55,669 nucleotides of DNA, taken from Zelonia costaricensis. Taxonomy: Eukaryota > Euglenozoa > Kinetoplastea > Trypanosomatida > Trypanosomatidae. The stretch spans positions 1 to 55,669 of the forward strand of contig JASAOO010003407.1 in NCBI GenBank assembly GCA_030849075.1, in the 5' to 3' direction. Shown one piece after another: positions 28,232 through 38,029 of this stretch; the stretch's first letter is position 1, and the number at the start of each line of letters is the position of its first letter. The notes beneath the pieces were generated by a model that worked only from the letters and a program-made list of their open reading frames with translations, had not been told where the DNA came from and did no database searches. Both the position numbers and the translations under genes were made by a program.

Positions 28232-28933
28232 CTACTGCGTGGGGGGCCGGCCCCTGGGGTCGTACTTGGCGGCCAGGAACGCTTGCTCCGCCTCCACCGG
28301 TGCGTACAGCTCCTCCAGCAGCAGCGTGCGCCATGACCCGGTGGGGCAGCCGGCGGCGAGCCACGCCTCGTACGACGGCGTCTGCGGCGCCGCAAGCGTC
28401 TGCCCGGAGCGCGCGACTGTCGCGCCACTCGTAACGCCGGCGTAGGAGGCGACCGCGGGGGCTGCGGTGCCGGTGACGGCCGGGTCGGGCGCGGCCCCGC
28501 TCTGTGTCTTGGTGTTGAGGTGCTGGGCGTACTGCGCCTGCCATCGCGAGTAGGCGTCACGGCCAGACGACGCGGCGGGGCTGCCGGCCTCCGTGGCTGC
28601 CGCGCCGCCCGGGAAGCCGGCGGTGCCAAGGCCGCCTTCCGCGCCGCCCTCGACACCCCCGCTGCTGGAGTGAATAGGAGACGCGGCGCTGCCCCGCGTG
28701 TGCGCCTCGTCCATCACGGTCGAGGGCGCCACTGTGTAGCGGTGGTGCTGGTGGGCAACATCGTGGGTGGTGAGGCCGAGCAGCTGCGCCTTGCGTCGCT
28801 GCGTCTCATGCAGCAGTCGTGTGTTCAGTCGGCGGTCCTGCACGCTGAAGTTGAGGCGCGCTGGGGCGACGACGTGAACATGCTTGCGGCCGTTGGAGCG
28901 TGACCGGCTAGGTGAGCCTGGACGCGGCGGCAT
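28232..28933 (-). CDS. Unrecognised 233-aa basic/low-complexity protein
   Basis: I do not recognise this protein. Residues 1-22 are basic and Ser/Pro-rich (PPRPGSPSRSRSNGRKHVHV). Residues about 24-60 form a compact, non-repetitive block (LNFSVQDRRLNTRLLHETQR). The middle is Gly/Ala-rich. The C-terminal 50 residues again look conserved (SYEAWLAAGCPTGSWRTLLL, EELYAPVEAEQAFLAAKYDP). No membrane segment or catalytic motif is seen. The aromatic-containing ends separated by a flexible linker suggest a scaffold or adaptor, perhaps cytoskeletal, but that is only an impression. The ATG at 28933 is the only in-frame ATG near the start of ordinary composition. Confidence 0.7.
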   Translation of the reverse strand: MPPRPGSPSRSRSNGRKHVHVVAPARLNFSVQDRRLNTRLLHETQRRKAQLLGLTTHDVAHQHHRYTVAPSTVMDEAHTRGSAASPIHSSSGGVEGGAEGGLGTAGFPGGAAATEAGSPAASSGRDAYSRWQAQYAQHLNTKTQSGAAPDPAVTGTAAPAVASYAGVTSGATVARSGQTLAAPQTPSYEAWLAAGCPTGSWRTLLLEELYAPVEAEQAFLAAKYDPRGRPPTQ

Positions 28934-30273
28934 CCTCGTGAAGTGTGTGCGTGCGAGTGTTTGCGTGAGCTTGGAAAGGGTAAAGGGGAAGAGGCGGCGA
29001 GGCGGAGGCGGAGGGGGGGGCAGTGGGGAGGGAGGCGAGGAGAGGAAGTCACGGCAGCCAACGCCCGCACCGGCACAGCGCGCGCGAGAGGAGCGGCGAG
29101 TGGCACCGCGGAGGTGTGCACCAGCCAAAGGACGGCGTTGGCGGGGGGAGGGCAAAGGGGACGGGAGGCTGCCGGGGTGTCGCCCACCTTTCTAGGTGTC
29201 CCTCAGTGGCGTGGAGAGTTGGAGGAGAGAGGGAGATGGAGAAGGGATGTGATGAAGTGAAGACGGAAGAACAGTGGTGCTCGGCGTTTCGCACCTCACA
29301 GCTACCGATCCGCCCGCGCACACGAGTAGCGCACGAGCAGCACTGCGCCGTGCGCACAACCGTGCTGCCTGGTTTTTTTCTTCTTTTCTTCTGTTGCAGC
29401 GCTGAGAACGGCACGCTGAGCTGACAGCGTCATGTGCGCGTGGCACGGAGGTGTGTCCATGCAAGCTTGCCGCTGCCCTCTGTGATGCGAAGGCCAGCTT
29501 GCAGGCGCAGAGGAGTCCGCGTCGCGTGCATCTTCTCTTCTTATCTTCCTTCTGAATGCGTGACGTTGATATTAGCGGCGCTCCTCTCGTCCTCGCCACC
29601 GCACCTCTGTTCCCGCTCCCTTTTCTTTCCCGGCCAGTTTCGTGTAGGTTGCGCTCTCTCTCTCTCTCGCCGCCCTCGACGGTGGAAGCAGGGGGAGGGC
29701 GGAGAAGTGCGGGAGTGCACCGTAGGGGACGGGGAGCCGGAACAGGGAGTGTGGCGCGCACGCCCAGAGCGGCTTCCTCGCCCCTTCTCATCGCAAAGGC
29801 AGGCCCGACGTGGACCCAACCAGGGGGGGGGAGGCTGGTTGATGGCACCAAAACGGGAACAGGGGAAGCGACACGACGAGGTGTTGAAGCACGTCATGGC
29901 GTGCATGCGTGTTCGGGAGGGAGGGGAGAAGGGGCGTGAGGGGACAGCCACCGAGGGAGCCGGTGCAAAGGCGCTCTTAAACCACGAACGCACGGCAAGC
30001 ACGAGCAGCCCACAGCGGAGGCTACGTCTTAAAGTCGGGGAGACGCTGTGCCAAGTCGCCGGCCGCACAGACCTCGGCACTTGCTTCGTTTTCATTTTTT
30101 TTGTTTTGGTGGCGGGCGCCGATCAGCGTGCTGCTGTGACGGAAGACGAGACGCGGCACGGCGAAGACGGGGGGTGAAGCCGCGTGGGGCGGCGACAACA
30201 GCGGCGTCCGCCAGTCGCCGTGTGGAGCCCCCCAAGAAAAAAACCTCCGCTTTCGTCGACCACGTGTGCGAGC
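28934..30273. other. Intergenic spacer
   Basis: No supportable gene lies in this 1.3 kb between PEX7 and the 233-aa gene. A purine-rich plus-strand tract (GAGGCGGAGGGGGGGG) near 28990-29045 gives a sense-strand pyrimidine tract 60-110 bases before the 233-aa ATG. T-rich plus-strand stretches lie near 29370-29395 and 30090-30105. Confidence 0.5.
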
Positions 30274-31389
30274 TTACCGCGGGGACAGCGGCACGGGTGG
30301 CATCGGCATCGGCATGTTCGGTGGTGGGAGGCCGGGCAGCACCTTGGTGCGCGGCCGCGGCACCCGCGGCGGCGGCATTGCAGGCGGCAGCTGCTGCGTC
30401 GGCGGTGACGGGGAGGGGGCCTGGCCGAGCGACCAAAAGAGCGCCGACCCGTCGTACGAGGCGGAGGCCAGCGCGTTGGGCGCCGCCTGCGACCACTCGA
30501 GGCCAACGACGAACTCGCGGTGTGGCTGGTAGCGGGCGGTGAGGGGCTGCTGCGGCTTGGAGAGGTCCCAGACACACACCCGCATGTCGTAGCCACTCGA
30601 CGCGATCATGGACGGGTTGTGCGTCGAGAAGCGCACGCGACGGCACGCCTGGTCGTGACCCGGGAAGGAGGCGAGCGGCTGGTTCGGGCGCCGTGCATCC
30701 CAGATGCGCACGGTGCGGTCCACGCCGCCGCTGGCGAAGATGTTCGGGTCGCGCTTGCAGAAGTCAATGGAGAGCACAATTTGGTTCTGGTGTGCCATCT
30801 GGGTGAGCACCGAGCGCTGCGGGTTGCGGGTGTCCCAGAGCTTCCACGTGCCGTCGCCGGAGCAGGAGAGGATCGAGGACGGGCTGTGCGCCGTCGTGGC
30901 GACCTCGTACACCTCCTTGAAGTGCTCCTGCATCGTCAGCATCGACACCTCCGGCTTGACGGCGCTGTACATTTTGATGGTGGTGTCCCAGCTGGCGGAG
31001 TAGAAGGAGTCGCGGCGGCCCGAGTTCCACGCCACGCAGGACACCTCCGCCTGGTGTTCGGCGTTGTGGATGAGCGGCATGGCGCCATCGCGGTTGAGGC
31101 TCATGGCGAGGTTGTACACCTTCACGCCGTCGCCGCACGCCGTCACAACGATGTTCTGATCCACCTCACTAAAGCACGCATCGAACACGCCGTCGGAGGT
31201 GCCCCAGCAGCCGATGAGCGAGACCGGCGCGCCGGCCTGAAAGCCGGGGGCCGCCTCCACCACGTACACCTTGCCCGAGCCGACAATGCCGAAGTGCTGC
31301 GAGGCAGAGATGATGAGCTGCGTGGGCTTCCACGGGTTCGTGCGGACGCTCTGCCCGGCGAAGCCGGGGTGCAACTGGAAGGACGGCAT
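30274..31389 (-). CDS. PEX7: PEX7, peroxisomal targeting signal 2 receptor
   Basis: The 371-aa product is a WD40 propeller of PEX7 type. The N-terminal block HPGFAGQSVRTNPWKPTQL, then SASQHFGIVGSGKVYVVE, corresponds to the PEX7-specific opening. About six to seven WD repeats follow, with clear units such as EVSCVAWN...SASWDTTIKMYS, SILSCSGDGTWKLWDTR, IFASGGVDRTVRIWDARRP, MIASSGYDMRVCVWDLSKP and LASASYDGSALFWSLG. PEX7 binds PTS2 cargo in the cytosol and delivers it, with PEX5, to the peroxisome; in trypanosomatids this means glycosomal enzymes such as aldolase. A Pro-rich tail of about 45 residues follows the last repeat. The start is the ATG at 31389. It is directly preceded by a pyrimidine tract with no AG between them. 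Confidence 0.95.
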   Translation of the reverse strand: MPSFQLHPGFAGQSVRTNPWKPTQLIISASQHFGIVGSGKVYVVEAAPGFQAGAPVSLIGCWGTSDGVFDACFSEVDQNIVVTACGDGVKVYNLAMSLNRDGAMPLIHNAEHQAEVSCVAWNSGRRDSFYSASWDTTIKMYSAVKPEVSMLTMQEHFKEVYEVATTAHSPSSILSCSGDGTWKLWDTRNPQRSVLTQMAHQNQIVLSIDFCKRDPNIFASGGVDRTVRIWDARRPNQPLASFPGHDQACRRVRFSTHNPSMIASSGYDMRVCVWDLSKPQQPLTARYQPHREFVVGLEWSQAAPNALASASYDGSALFWSLGQAPSPSPPTQQLPPAMPPPRVPRPRTKVLPGLPPPNMPMPMPPVPLSPR

Positions 31390-31418
31390 GGGAAGTCGAT
31401 GGGCAGCACAGCAAGCAG

Positions 31419-31452
31419 TGAAAGAGGAAAGACGTGGCAAGGAAGGGGAGGA
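31419..31452 (-). promoter_or_regulatory. Polypyrimidine tract before PEX7
   Basis: Sense-strand CATCCTCCCCTTCCTTGCC followed by GTCTTTCCTCTTTC, ending about 30 bases before the PEX7 ATG. The first AG downstream lies inside codon 5, so the true acceptor is not obvious. Confidence 0.4.
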
Positions 31453-32236
31453 TGTGCAGACACGTCGATTACGATGCGTGTGCGCAACAGTCCGTGCAGC
31501 ACATGCGCCAACCGCGTCAAACGAGCTTCGCCTCTGTTAGTTCCCTCGGTGTGGAGGTACAATACACAATATGTCAGCTGTTAGTATGCCTTTTTCCCTT
31601 TTTGAAGTATGTGTGTGTGTGTGTGTGTTTGGTCCGAGTCCAAGCAAGAGGACTGCGATTGAAGGTGGCAGAGACCTGAGGCGAGATCGCCCGCGCGCAG
31701 GAGGCGCACGCAAGAACAAGAGAAGAGAGCGGAGAAGGGAATGGAGAGGTGGGCTCTGAGTGACAGGACGGAGCGCTGTACAGCACTTGTCACGAAGCGT
31801 GTACGGGCGCCGTCTTCAACACCGCGGCGTGGGCCGGAGTGACTTCGTTTTGGCGAGGTACGCGTTGTCGCACTCTGAGGCACCTCGATGCCCGGACAGA
31901 GCTGCAAACACGCGCTTTCTTTATAAGCACCTTTGCTGAGAGTGGGCCTCGTCTCTGGCCTTCTCTTTTGCGGAGGCGGCTTGCTTCTGCTCAGCTTGTG
32001 TGGCTCGTGGTCCTGCCGAGCCGCGGGGGGGGGAGAGGTGCTGCACCGTCAAACTGCACAAGCGAGGCTGGCAAGAGGACAAGTGAAGAGAGTGTCGGGG
32101 AACGAGACAGCTCGAGGTGCCGCGAGCATTTGCAGCCTACTGTCGCTTGGCGGTAAGCGGTCTACAAGACAAGCAAGGTGAACAAGTGGGAAGAGGGTGA
32201 GGTGAAGATGGTACAAGTTAGATCCCGCTGAGGAGC

Positions 32237-32251
32237 GGGGGGGGGGGGGGG
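32237..32251. repeat. Poly-G run of 15
   Basis: Fifteen G on the plus strand (poly-C on the sense strand), about 340 bases beyond the stop codon of the SIM-like gene. Confidence 0.9.
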
Positions 32252-32590
32252 TAAACCGCGCGAGGACAAGCAAGCAAACGCGGTGCATGGCATGGAGTGG
32301 GGTGCAGCGCAGGAAATGACCGAGGTGGCCAGCAGCTACAGAGAAGGAGAAACGAGAAATGCGGTGCTGGTGCGGCGGAGGAGAAAGAAGGGGGCACGCT
32401 TGACAGCGATGCCCCACAGACCGGGCAGGTGCAAGAGGGTTAGGGAAAGGCGAGGGGATCGGTTGCGGGCACGCGCCGCACCAGCCCCAGTCGGCGTTCG
32501 ACGTGCCGGTAGAGAGATGCGATGGAAACTCGCGCCGTGCTCCTCCTTCTCACCCCACCTCCTCCCTCAGCTCACCGCCTCCACCGCTTC

Positions 32591-33421
32591 TCAGTCCACA
32601 CGGTACAGGAACTCCTCCATGGACCGCTGCCGCTTCGCACCCGCCGCCTCACCGCCGCCGTCGTGCTCGCGGCCGCGTGAGGCAGACTTGGACCGGCTTG
32701 TGCGCCCCTTTGCCGCCTTGGACGGACTGCCGCCTGCGCCTTTGCGGGCCGGCTGACTGAGGAAGACGACGCTGCTGCCGGTGCTCGGCCGCGGTGACGG
32801 TGACATGGACGCAGACACGCGTGGTGCCTTGGTGGGTGCCGTGCGGCGGTGCGTGCCGGGCCGCGGCGCTGGCTGCGGCGCTGGCTGCGAGACGGGCGGG
32901 GACGCTGACGGGGTGCTTGGCGGCGACGCCGGTGTCTTGTTCGCGCTCCTCTCTTCCTTCGGCCCCTCCGCCTCCTCGTCCTCCTCCTCAGAGACGAGGA
33001 TGTACACCGTCTCCGGGCTGCGGCGCGGCACCGCACGCGCGGGGCTGGAGGCGGTGGCGGGTGCAACGGGCGCCTCCGTTGCACCCGCCACTCCTGCCTG
33101 TGGGGGTGCGCACAGCTGAATGAACTGGTCGCGGTAGCGCTCTTCACCGGAGCGCCGCGTCTTGGCGAATTGGTTGAGGGCGCCGGTGGGCCGACCCAGC
33201 TCCGGCGCTCCAAGAGTTGGTGTGGGGGCCGAGGAGGCCAGCGCCACCTGCTGGCTCATGCGGGTCGTCTCCTCGCGATTGTCCCAGACGAGTGCGGGTG
33301 CGGTGTCCTCGGCACCGATCCACGTGCGTGACGACGCCTCGGCGATATAGTGACGCAGACAGCGCGTGTAGTCGGCGTCAGAGAGCGTGCCGTGGGCGGC
33401 GGCGGGAACGAGTCGACGCAT
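32591..33421 (-). CDS. Unrecognised nuclear-type protein with a SUMO-interaction-like motif
   Basis: I do not recognise this 276-aa protein. Residues 1-55 look folded (LSDADYTRCLRHYIAEASSR, TWIGAEDTAPALVW) and 80-104 form a charged helix (NQFAKTRRSGEERYRDQFIQ). Residues 139-150 read VYILVSEEEDEE: a hydrophobic core directly followed by Ser and acidic residues, the pattern of a SUMO-interacting motif. After that comes a Pro/Ser/Ala-rich disordered region with QPAP repeats and basic clusters, then GAKRQRSMEEFLYRVD at the end, which has a nuclear-signal-like KRQR. A nuclear, chromatin-related role is plausible but inferred. The coding DNA holds a perfect 16-bp inverted repeat. The ATG at 33421 is the only credible start. 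Confidence 0.72.
   Translation of the reverse strand: MRRLVPAAAHGTLSDADYTRCLRHYIAEASSRTWIGAEDTAPALVWDNREETTRMSQQVALASSAPTPTLGAPELGRPTGALNQFAKTRRSGEERYRDQFIQLCAPPQAGVAGATEAPVAPATASSPARAVPRRSPETVYILVSEEEDEEAEGPKEERSANKTPASPPSTPSASPPVSQPAPQPAPRPGTHRRTAPTKAPRVSASMSPSPRPSTGSSVVFLSQPARKGAGGSPSKAAKGRTSRSKSASRGREHDGGGEAAGAKRQRSMEEFLYRVD
33054..33091. repeat. Perfect 16-bp inverted repeat inside a coding sequence
   Basis: Bases 33054-33069 (GTGGCGGGTGCAACGG) and 33076-33091 (CCGTTGCACCCGCCAC) are perfect reverse complements separated by six bases. The element encodes about residues 111-123 of the SIM-like protein (VAGATEAPVAPAT). Confidence 0.93.
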
Positions 33422-34410
33422 GCCTCTTCTGTGTTCCGATGGCAGCGGGGGAGTGGGGAGACACCGTGGTGCTTGCAGTGTGCGCCCAGTGAACACAGAG
33501 TGAAGAACAACGTGTAGGAAACACACACACACGCGCAGAGAAGCACGTGTTTGTGCACCCGGGATAGCAGGGGCGCGTGTGCTGTTAGTCTGCGATTGCT
33601 ACGTGCAGAGGGGAGGAGAGAGGGACGAAGAAAAAAAAAAGAGGCTGCAGTTGAGTTCCCCCGGCAGGCACGCGTTCTCTGACTTCGTTCTGTTTGGCTT
33701 GTATCTCGCCCCCATTTCCCTGGCACGGCGATGTGCGTGGAGGGAAGGAGTGGAGAGGGGGGGGGGGGCACGGCAGAAGGCGCATCCTCGAGGAGGCGCG
33801 CGCTCCCTCAAGCAAGAACCTCTCTCCTCCATCCGCCCCGAGGTGCGACCGGGGCAGCGGCGTGTGCAGGCGTCGTCAGGGCGAGCTGCAGACGCCCGTT
33901 CCCCGTGGGTCGCATGTGATGTTGAAGGCTCACACACAGGCACCGGCACTGCATGCGGTTCCCCGGTGAGGTTTGCTTCTTTTCTTTTGTGTGGGGGCAG
34001 AACGGGCGGTGCCAACGGCAGGGAGACCATTGGTCTTTTTATGGCGTCCATTATTCGCAGGAGAATCGCTTAAGCGCGCGCACTCACAGACGCCCACACA
34101 CACAAACACATCTGAAACAAGACGCACGCGCACGCGCACCACTGCACCGGATCAAACACGTGTTGAAGCGTGTGTGGGCTGGTGAGTGGGTGGGTAGGTG
34201 CGTCTACGTGAGCCTCTGTGTTTGTGAGTTTGTGAGTTTGTGTGTGTGTGCGCACGAGCCTATGCATCTCATTACTGTCGACACGGTTAACTTGTAGGCA
34301 CACAACCAGAAAACGAAAACACACGCACGGCAGCGGTGGCACACACACACACACGAAATGCCCACCAAACGGAGGCTGCGCAGGCGCCAAGGCAAACGCA
34401 GCGGTGGCGT
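33422..34410. other. Intergenic spacer
   Basis: There is no gene between MPP10 and the SIM-like gene. It includes an A10 run near 33631-33640, a G12 run at 33757-33768 and TG-rich sequence at about 34215-34250 (plus strand), the last within what should be the MPP10 3' UTR. Confidence 0.5.
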
Positions 34411-36516
34411 TTACTTGCGCCTCGTTGACTTTTCCGCCGCCGCGGCAGCCTCGGCCGACTGCTGCTTCTCCTTGCGCGCGGTGGCCCGCTGCTTGTCGCG
34501 CTCCTCCTTCCGGTCCTTGTCTTTGCGCCCCGCCTCCTTCTTGGAGCGCCGCAGGGCGTGCCGCTCTTGCGGCGTCAGCTCCTCCGTGCCGACGTCGGCG
34601 AAGCGGTGTGAGGAGCCGCGGTACAGGTCCTGCGGCGCCAGTGCGTTCTCGCGCGTCGTCGCGAAGTTGCCAACATTCTCGATCACCACGGCCGGAGCTT
34701 GGTTCTCGACGGCGCGCACGCGGGCCTCGAGGTCCTGCTGCACCGGCTTCGGCGTGTAGTGGAAGTTGCTGAGTGCGTCGAGGTGCTGGGCCAGGCGCTG
34801 CCACATCTGAACCGCGCGGAGCTCATCCTTCTCGATCTCCGTGAGCGGCTCCGCGCTCGGCGCGTCGGGGCCACCCGCCGCCTCGTCCGCCAGCCGCTGC
34901 TTCTCCAGGAACTCCTTCTCGTAGAGGTCCATGAGCGACATCTTCGACTTCTGCGCATCGAGGGCGGCGTCGTACTTGGGATGGGCAATGTCGGCCTCCG
35001 ACGAGAGCGCGGTGCGGCGCTGCACATCGTCGTAGTTCTCATCCTGGATGCGCTGCTTAATGCGGTCCTCCAGCTTGGCGGTGAAGGCCTCCGTGATGAC
35101 AGGGGTCGCCTTCATGCCGTACTCGAACTCGAGGTCGTCTACCTCGAGCAACGCGTCGCGCGGGCGCTTGCTGGCGGCCGTCTCGCCGACCATGCTCCAG
35201 TCTGTCGCGAAGAGGCGCTTCTCCTCCATCTGCTTCACCATGTGCCGCTCCCGCAGCCGCTCCTTCTGCAGATCGGAGAGGCTCGGGTCCTGCAGCGCGG
35301 CGAGCAGCTCGTCATCCATCGCCGAATCCGTCGCAGCCCTGCCACGACTCCCCGCGCCTGCGCCGTCGTCGCCGTCGTCGAAGCCGTCGTCGTCGCCCAG
35401 CATGCCCGCCTCGTCGTCGTCGAAGTCGCCCGCCTCGTCGTTGAGAATGTCGCCTTTGCCGAAGTACGCGCCGTCGCGCTCCTGGAAGGCGCCGCGGCGC
35501 TCGTTGGACGGGTCGTCGAGCTCGATGTCCTCCTCCATGTCCGGGTCCTCGTCCTCCTCGTCACCCAGGAAGCCCGCGCCGTCGTCCTCGAAGTCCTCGC
35601 CGTAGAGCTCGCGCAGCGCCGCCAGCTCCTCGGCCGCGTCGCCGCCGTCGTCCCCCTCCCCCTCCTCGTCCTCTGCCTCAGCCATAGCGCGCTGGTTGCG
35701 GTCCCGTGCGCGGCGGCTGCCCGCTGCCCTGTCGGTGTCGGGCAGCTCGTGCATCGCCTCCTCCTCCTCCTCGTCCTCGGCGGCGGCCTCCTCGCGGCGG
35801 CGGCGGCGCGATGTGCCGTGGTCGGAGTCCTCGCCGTCCCAGTCGTCCTCCTCCCCCTCCTCGCCCGCGTCGCCCGTGTTGTCGCGGCCAAACGCGTAGC
35901 GCCAGGCGTCCGCGTCTCCGCCGGCCTTCGCCTCCTCTTTGGTGGCCTTGCGGGCCTGCCGCTTCGCCGCCTGCTTCTTGAGCAGGGCCGCAATCTCCTC
36001 ATCGAGGTCGCTCTCGTCCAGTTCGGAGGTGCGCGTCGACACCACGTCCTGCTCCGCCGCGTCGAGCAGCCCGCCGTCGCTCTCGTCCATCTCCTCGCCG
36101 TCGCCGTCAGACGCCGCCGCCTTTCGAGCTTGGCGCGCCTTCTGCGCCGCGTTGCCCTTCGCATTGCCGTTGTTGCCGTAGAGCTGCTGGGCGCGGTGAA
36201 CGTTGGCCCCGAGCTGGCGCAGCACGGGCCGGAGCAGCATGTTCAGCTGCCCCCATACCTGCTCCGTTGTGATGTGCCGCTCCTTGCGGGTCTCGATGCT
36301 GCTGGCCGAGTACCGCAAAGCGGGGGAGTGCAGCTTCGTGGCGAGGTTGTACAGGGACGCGAGGGAGTCGCGGGAGACGAGGTCGCCGGTGCGCCTTGAG
36401 GCGACGAGGTGGTCGACATGGCTGCTGCTGAGGCGGTCAAGTACGGTGCCGGCGGCACGCAGCTGCCCACCCAGCTTCGGCGCCGCCGTCGGCGTGGAAG
36501 AGCTCGGTGACGGCAT
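34411..36516 (-). CDS. MPP10: U3 small nucleolar ribonucleoprotein MPP10
   Basis: The 701-aa product matches MPP10, a subunit of the small-subunit processome that binds Imp3 and Imp4 and takes part in U3-guided 18S rRNA processing in the nucleolus. The N-terminal 120 residues hold the conserved helical part (YNLATKLHSPALRYS). Residues about 140-420 are extremely acidic (repeated Asp/Glu runs), as expected for the family. The C-terminal third has the diagnostic blocks DWSMVGETAASKRPRDALLE, then MKATPVITEAFTAKLEDRIK, then QRIQDENYDDVQRR, then KSKMSLMDLYEKEFLE, and SNFHYTPKPVQ. The tail is Lys/Arg/Glu-rich. Length agrees with the human protein (about 680 aa). The start is the ATG at 36516. Confidence 0.95.
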   Translation of the reverse strand: MPSPSSSTPTAAPKLGGQLRAAGTVLDRLSSSHVDHLVASRRTGDLVSRDSLASLYNLATKLHSPALRYSASSIETRKERHITTEQVWGQLNMLLRPVLRQLGANVHRAQQLYGNNGNAKGNAAQKARQARKAAASDGDGEEMDESDGGLLDAAEQDVVSTRTSELDESDLDEEIAALLKKQAAKRQARKATKEEAKAGGDADAWRYAFGRDNTGDAGEEGEEDDWDGEDSDHGTSRRRRREEAAAEDEEEEEAMHELPDTDRAAGSRRARDRNQRAMAEAEDEEGEGDDGGDAAEELAALRELYGEDFEDDGAGFLGDEEDEDPDMEEDIELDDPSNERRGAFQERDGAYFGKGDILNDEAGDFDDDEAGMLGDDDGFDDGDDGAGAGSRGRAATDSAMDDELLAALQDPSLSDLQKERLRERHMVKQMEEKRLFATDWSMVGETAASKRPRDALLEVDDLEFEYGMKATPVITEAFTAKLEDRIKQRIQDENYDDVQRRTALSSEADIAHPKYDAALDAQKSKMSLMDLYEKEFLEKQRLADEAAGGPDAPSAEPLTEIEKDELRAVQMWQRLAQHLDALSNFHYTPKPVQQDLEARVRAVENQAPAVVIENVGNFATTRENALAPQDLYRGSSHRFADVGTEELTPQERHALRRSKKEAGRKDKDRKEERDKQRATARKEKQQSAEAAAAAEKSTRRK

Positions 36517-38029
36517 CGCACCACTGACGCGCTTGTTGGGAATGAGTGGAGCGTGTGTGCAGCCAGCAGTCGGTTACACCACGGAGATGGTGATGTTGGT
36601 GGTGGTGGTGAAGGCGTCAGGGTCGAGAGTGCCTCTCTGCGCACACGTCATACACGCACACACACACACACACACACACGAGATGCACTTTATGCCAGTG
36701 TGTGCGTGGGGTGGGGTGTGAAGAGCTCCTTCAGCACGGGACCAATGAGCTGGTGTGTCGGTGGGTTGGGGAAGCGAAGGTGGAGAGGTTGAGAAGCGCG
36801 GAGCGGGGGGGAGCAGGTGAAGGACGTGAAGCAGGCAACAGAGCTGAGAATGCGGCATGGCGTGCGTGTGAGCGCTGTGCGCGAGTGGCTGGGCGCAGAG
36901 CCATCCTCAGCAACACACACATGCGCACACAAACACGCAGTTTAGCGGGGTGCACTGCCGTGACGGCGGGTGTACGTGTGACCCGCTGCGGGCGGTATGA
37001 GTGCCGTTGCCAGAGTTGGGCCGTCCTCGCATCCCTGTGCCCCTTGCGTTGCCTCTGCCGAGCAGCTACACGACGTGGTCGTCTTGCACTGCTGGCCAAA
37101 CCATCGCGCCGGTGCACCTCAACAACCGATAGCGGCGCGCGCAAGGTGCGAGGACGGCAACAGAGCCACCGAACATAGTCCCTTCAAACGAACTTGCGTG
37201 CCACTGAGGCGTACTCCACACTTTGCGTTGCCTCGCCATCCACGTCGACCCGTCATGGAGTACGGGTAGGGAGGGGCTCTTCACTTTCGAGTGGCGAGAA
37301 GGCAGGAAAAAGAGCCCCCTACACCGCAAACTGCTCAACGCCGGCGCGGATGCGACTGGACCGTGGAGAACTGACGACGACGGGTGCACGTGGGCTTTGC
37401 CAGATCCGTGTCAACAGTGTGTGTGTGTCTGTGTGTGTGTGCACGTTTGCGCGCGTTTCTGCGCGTCTCAGCGTAAGGACACGATCGGGGCGAGAAACCG
37501 GTAAAAAAAACACAAAAAGAAACGGGAGAGCGAGAACAGGAGAGAGACGGGAGGGCTCCAGAGAGTGTGCAAGTGAAAACAGGGAAAGAGGGAGGAGAGA
37601 AGGAGCTGGCTTCGTGAAGCTCACGCTGAAGCACACGCGGCATCATACACACACATACACGCGCACGCACGCACGCACGCACACACATCAGCGAGGGGCA
37701 GAGCAAGGCACGCGGTCAGATGGAAGAGCACGCACGGCACAACACACTTGACGAAAACTCAATACTGGCAGGTCGACGGTGTTGTGCAAGCCCAGACGTG
37801 CGCGTAGTTGACCTCCTCTCTCCCTCCCCTTCGCGCATGGCGAAGAAGGTGCGGGGCGGAGCGCTGAGCGGCTGATGCAGAGCCGCACAGTGGCCCTTCC
37901 CTCACGCTCTCCCGCAGCGTGCGCGCTCCCGTGACAGATGCTGCATCCGCACAAATACTTACACACACACACACAAGCAGGATGACATCCAAGTCAGTAC
38001 GCAAACGTGGAAGGGTGTGCATTCTCCAT
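36517..38029. other. Intergenic spacer
   Basis: There is no gene between LPG3 and MPP10. It holds a CA run at 36656-36679, GGT triplets near 36590-36610, a GCAC tetranucleotide run at about 37661-37684, and GT-rich segments near 37419-37442. It should contain the LPG3 3' UTR. Confidence 0.5.
36656..36679. repeat. (CA)12 microsatellite
   Basis: A pure CA run of about 24 bases on the plus strand (TG on the sense strand), about 140 bases upstream of the MPP10 ATG. Confidence 0.9.

Larger units (their letters stand above)
31390..32590. other. Intergenic spacer
   Basis: There is no gene between the 276-aa SIM-like protein and PEX7. It contains a sense-strand pyrimidine tract at about 31419-31452, a GT run at 31610-31628 and a G15 run at 32237-32251. 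The remaining plus strand is purine-rich. Confidence 0.5.

Noticed and set aside
34699..36399. A plus-strand frame of over 560 codons opposite MPP10
   Set aside because: It is a shadow of the Glu/Asp-rich MPP10 codons, which read as Leu/Val/Arg runs on the other strand.
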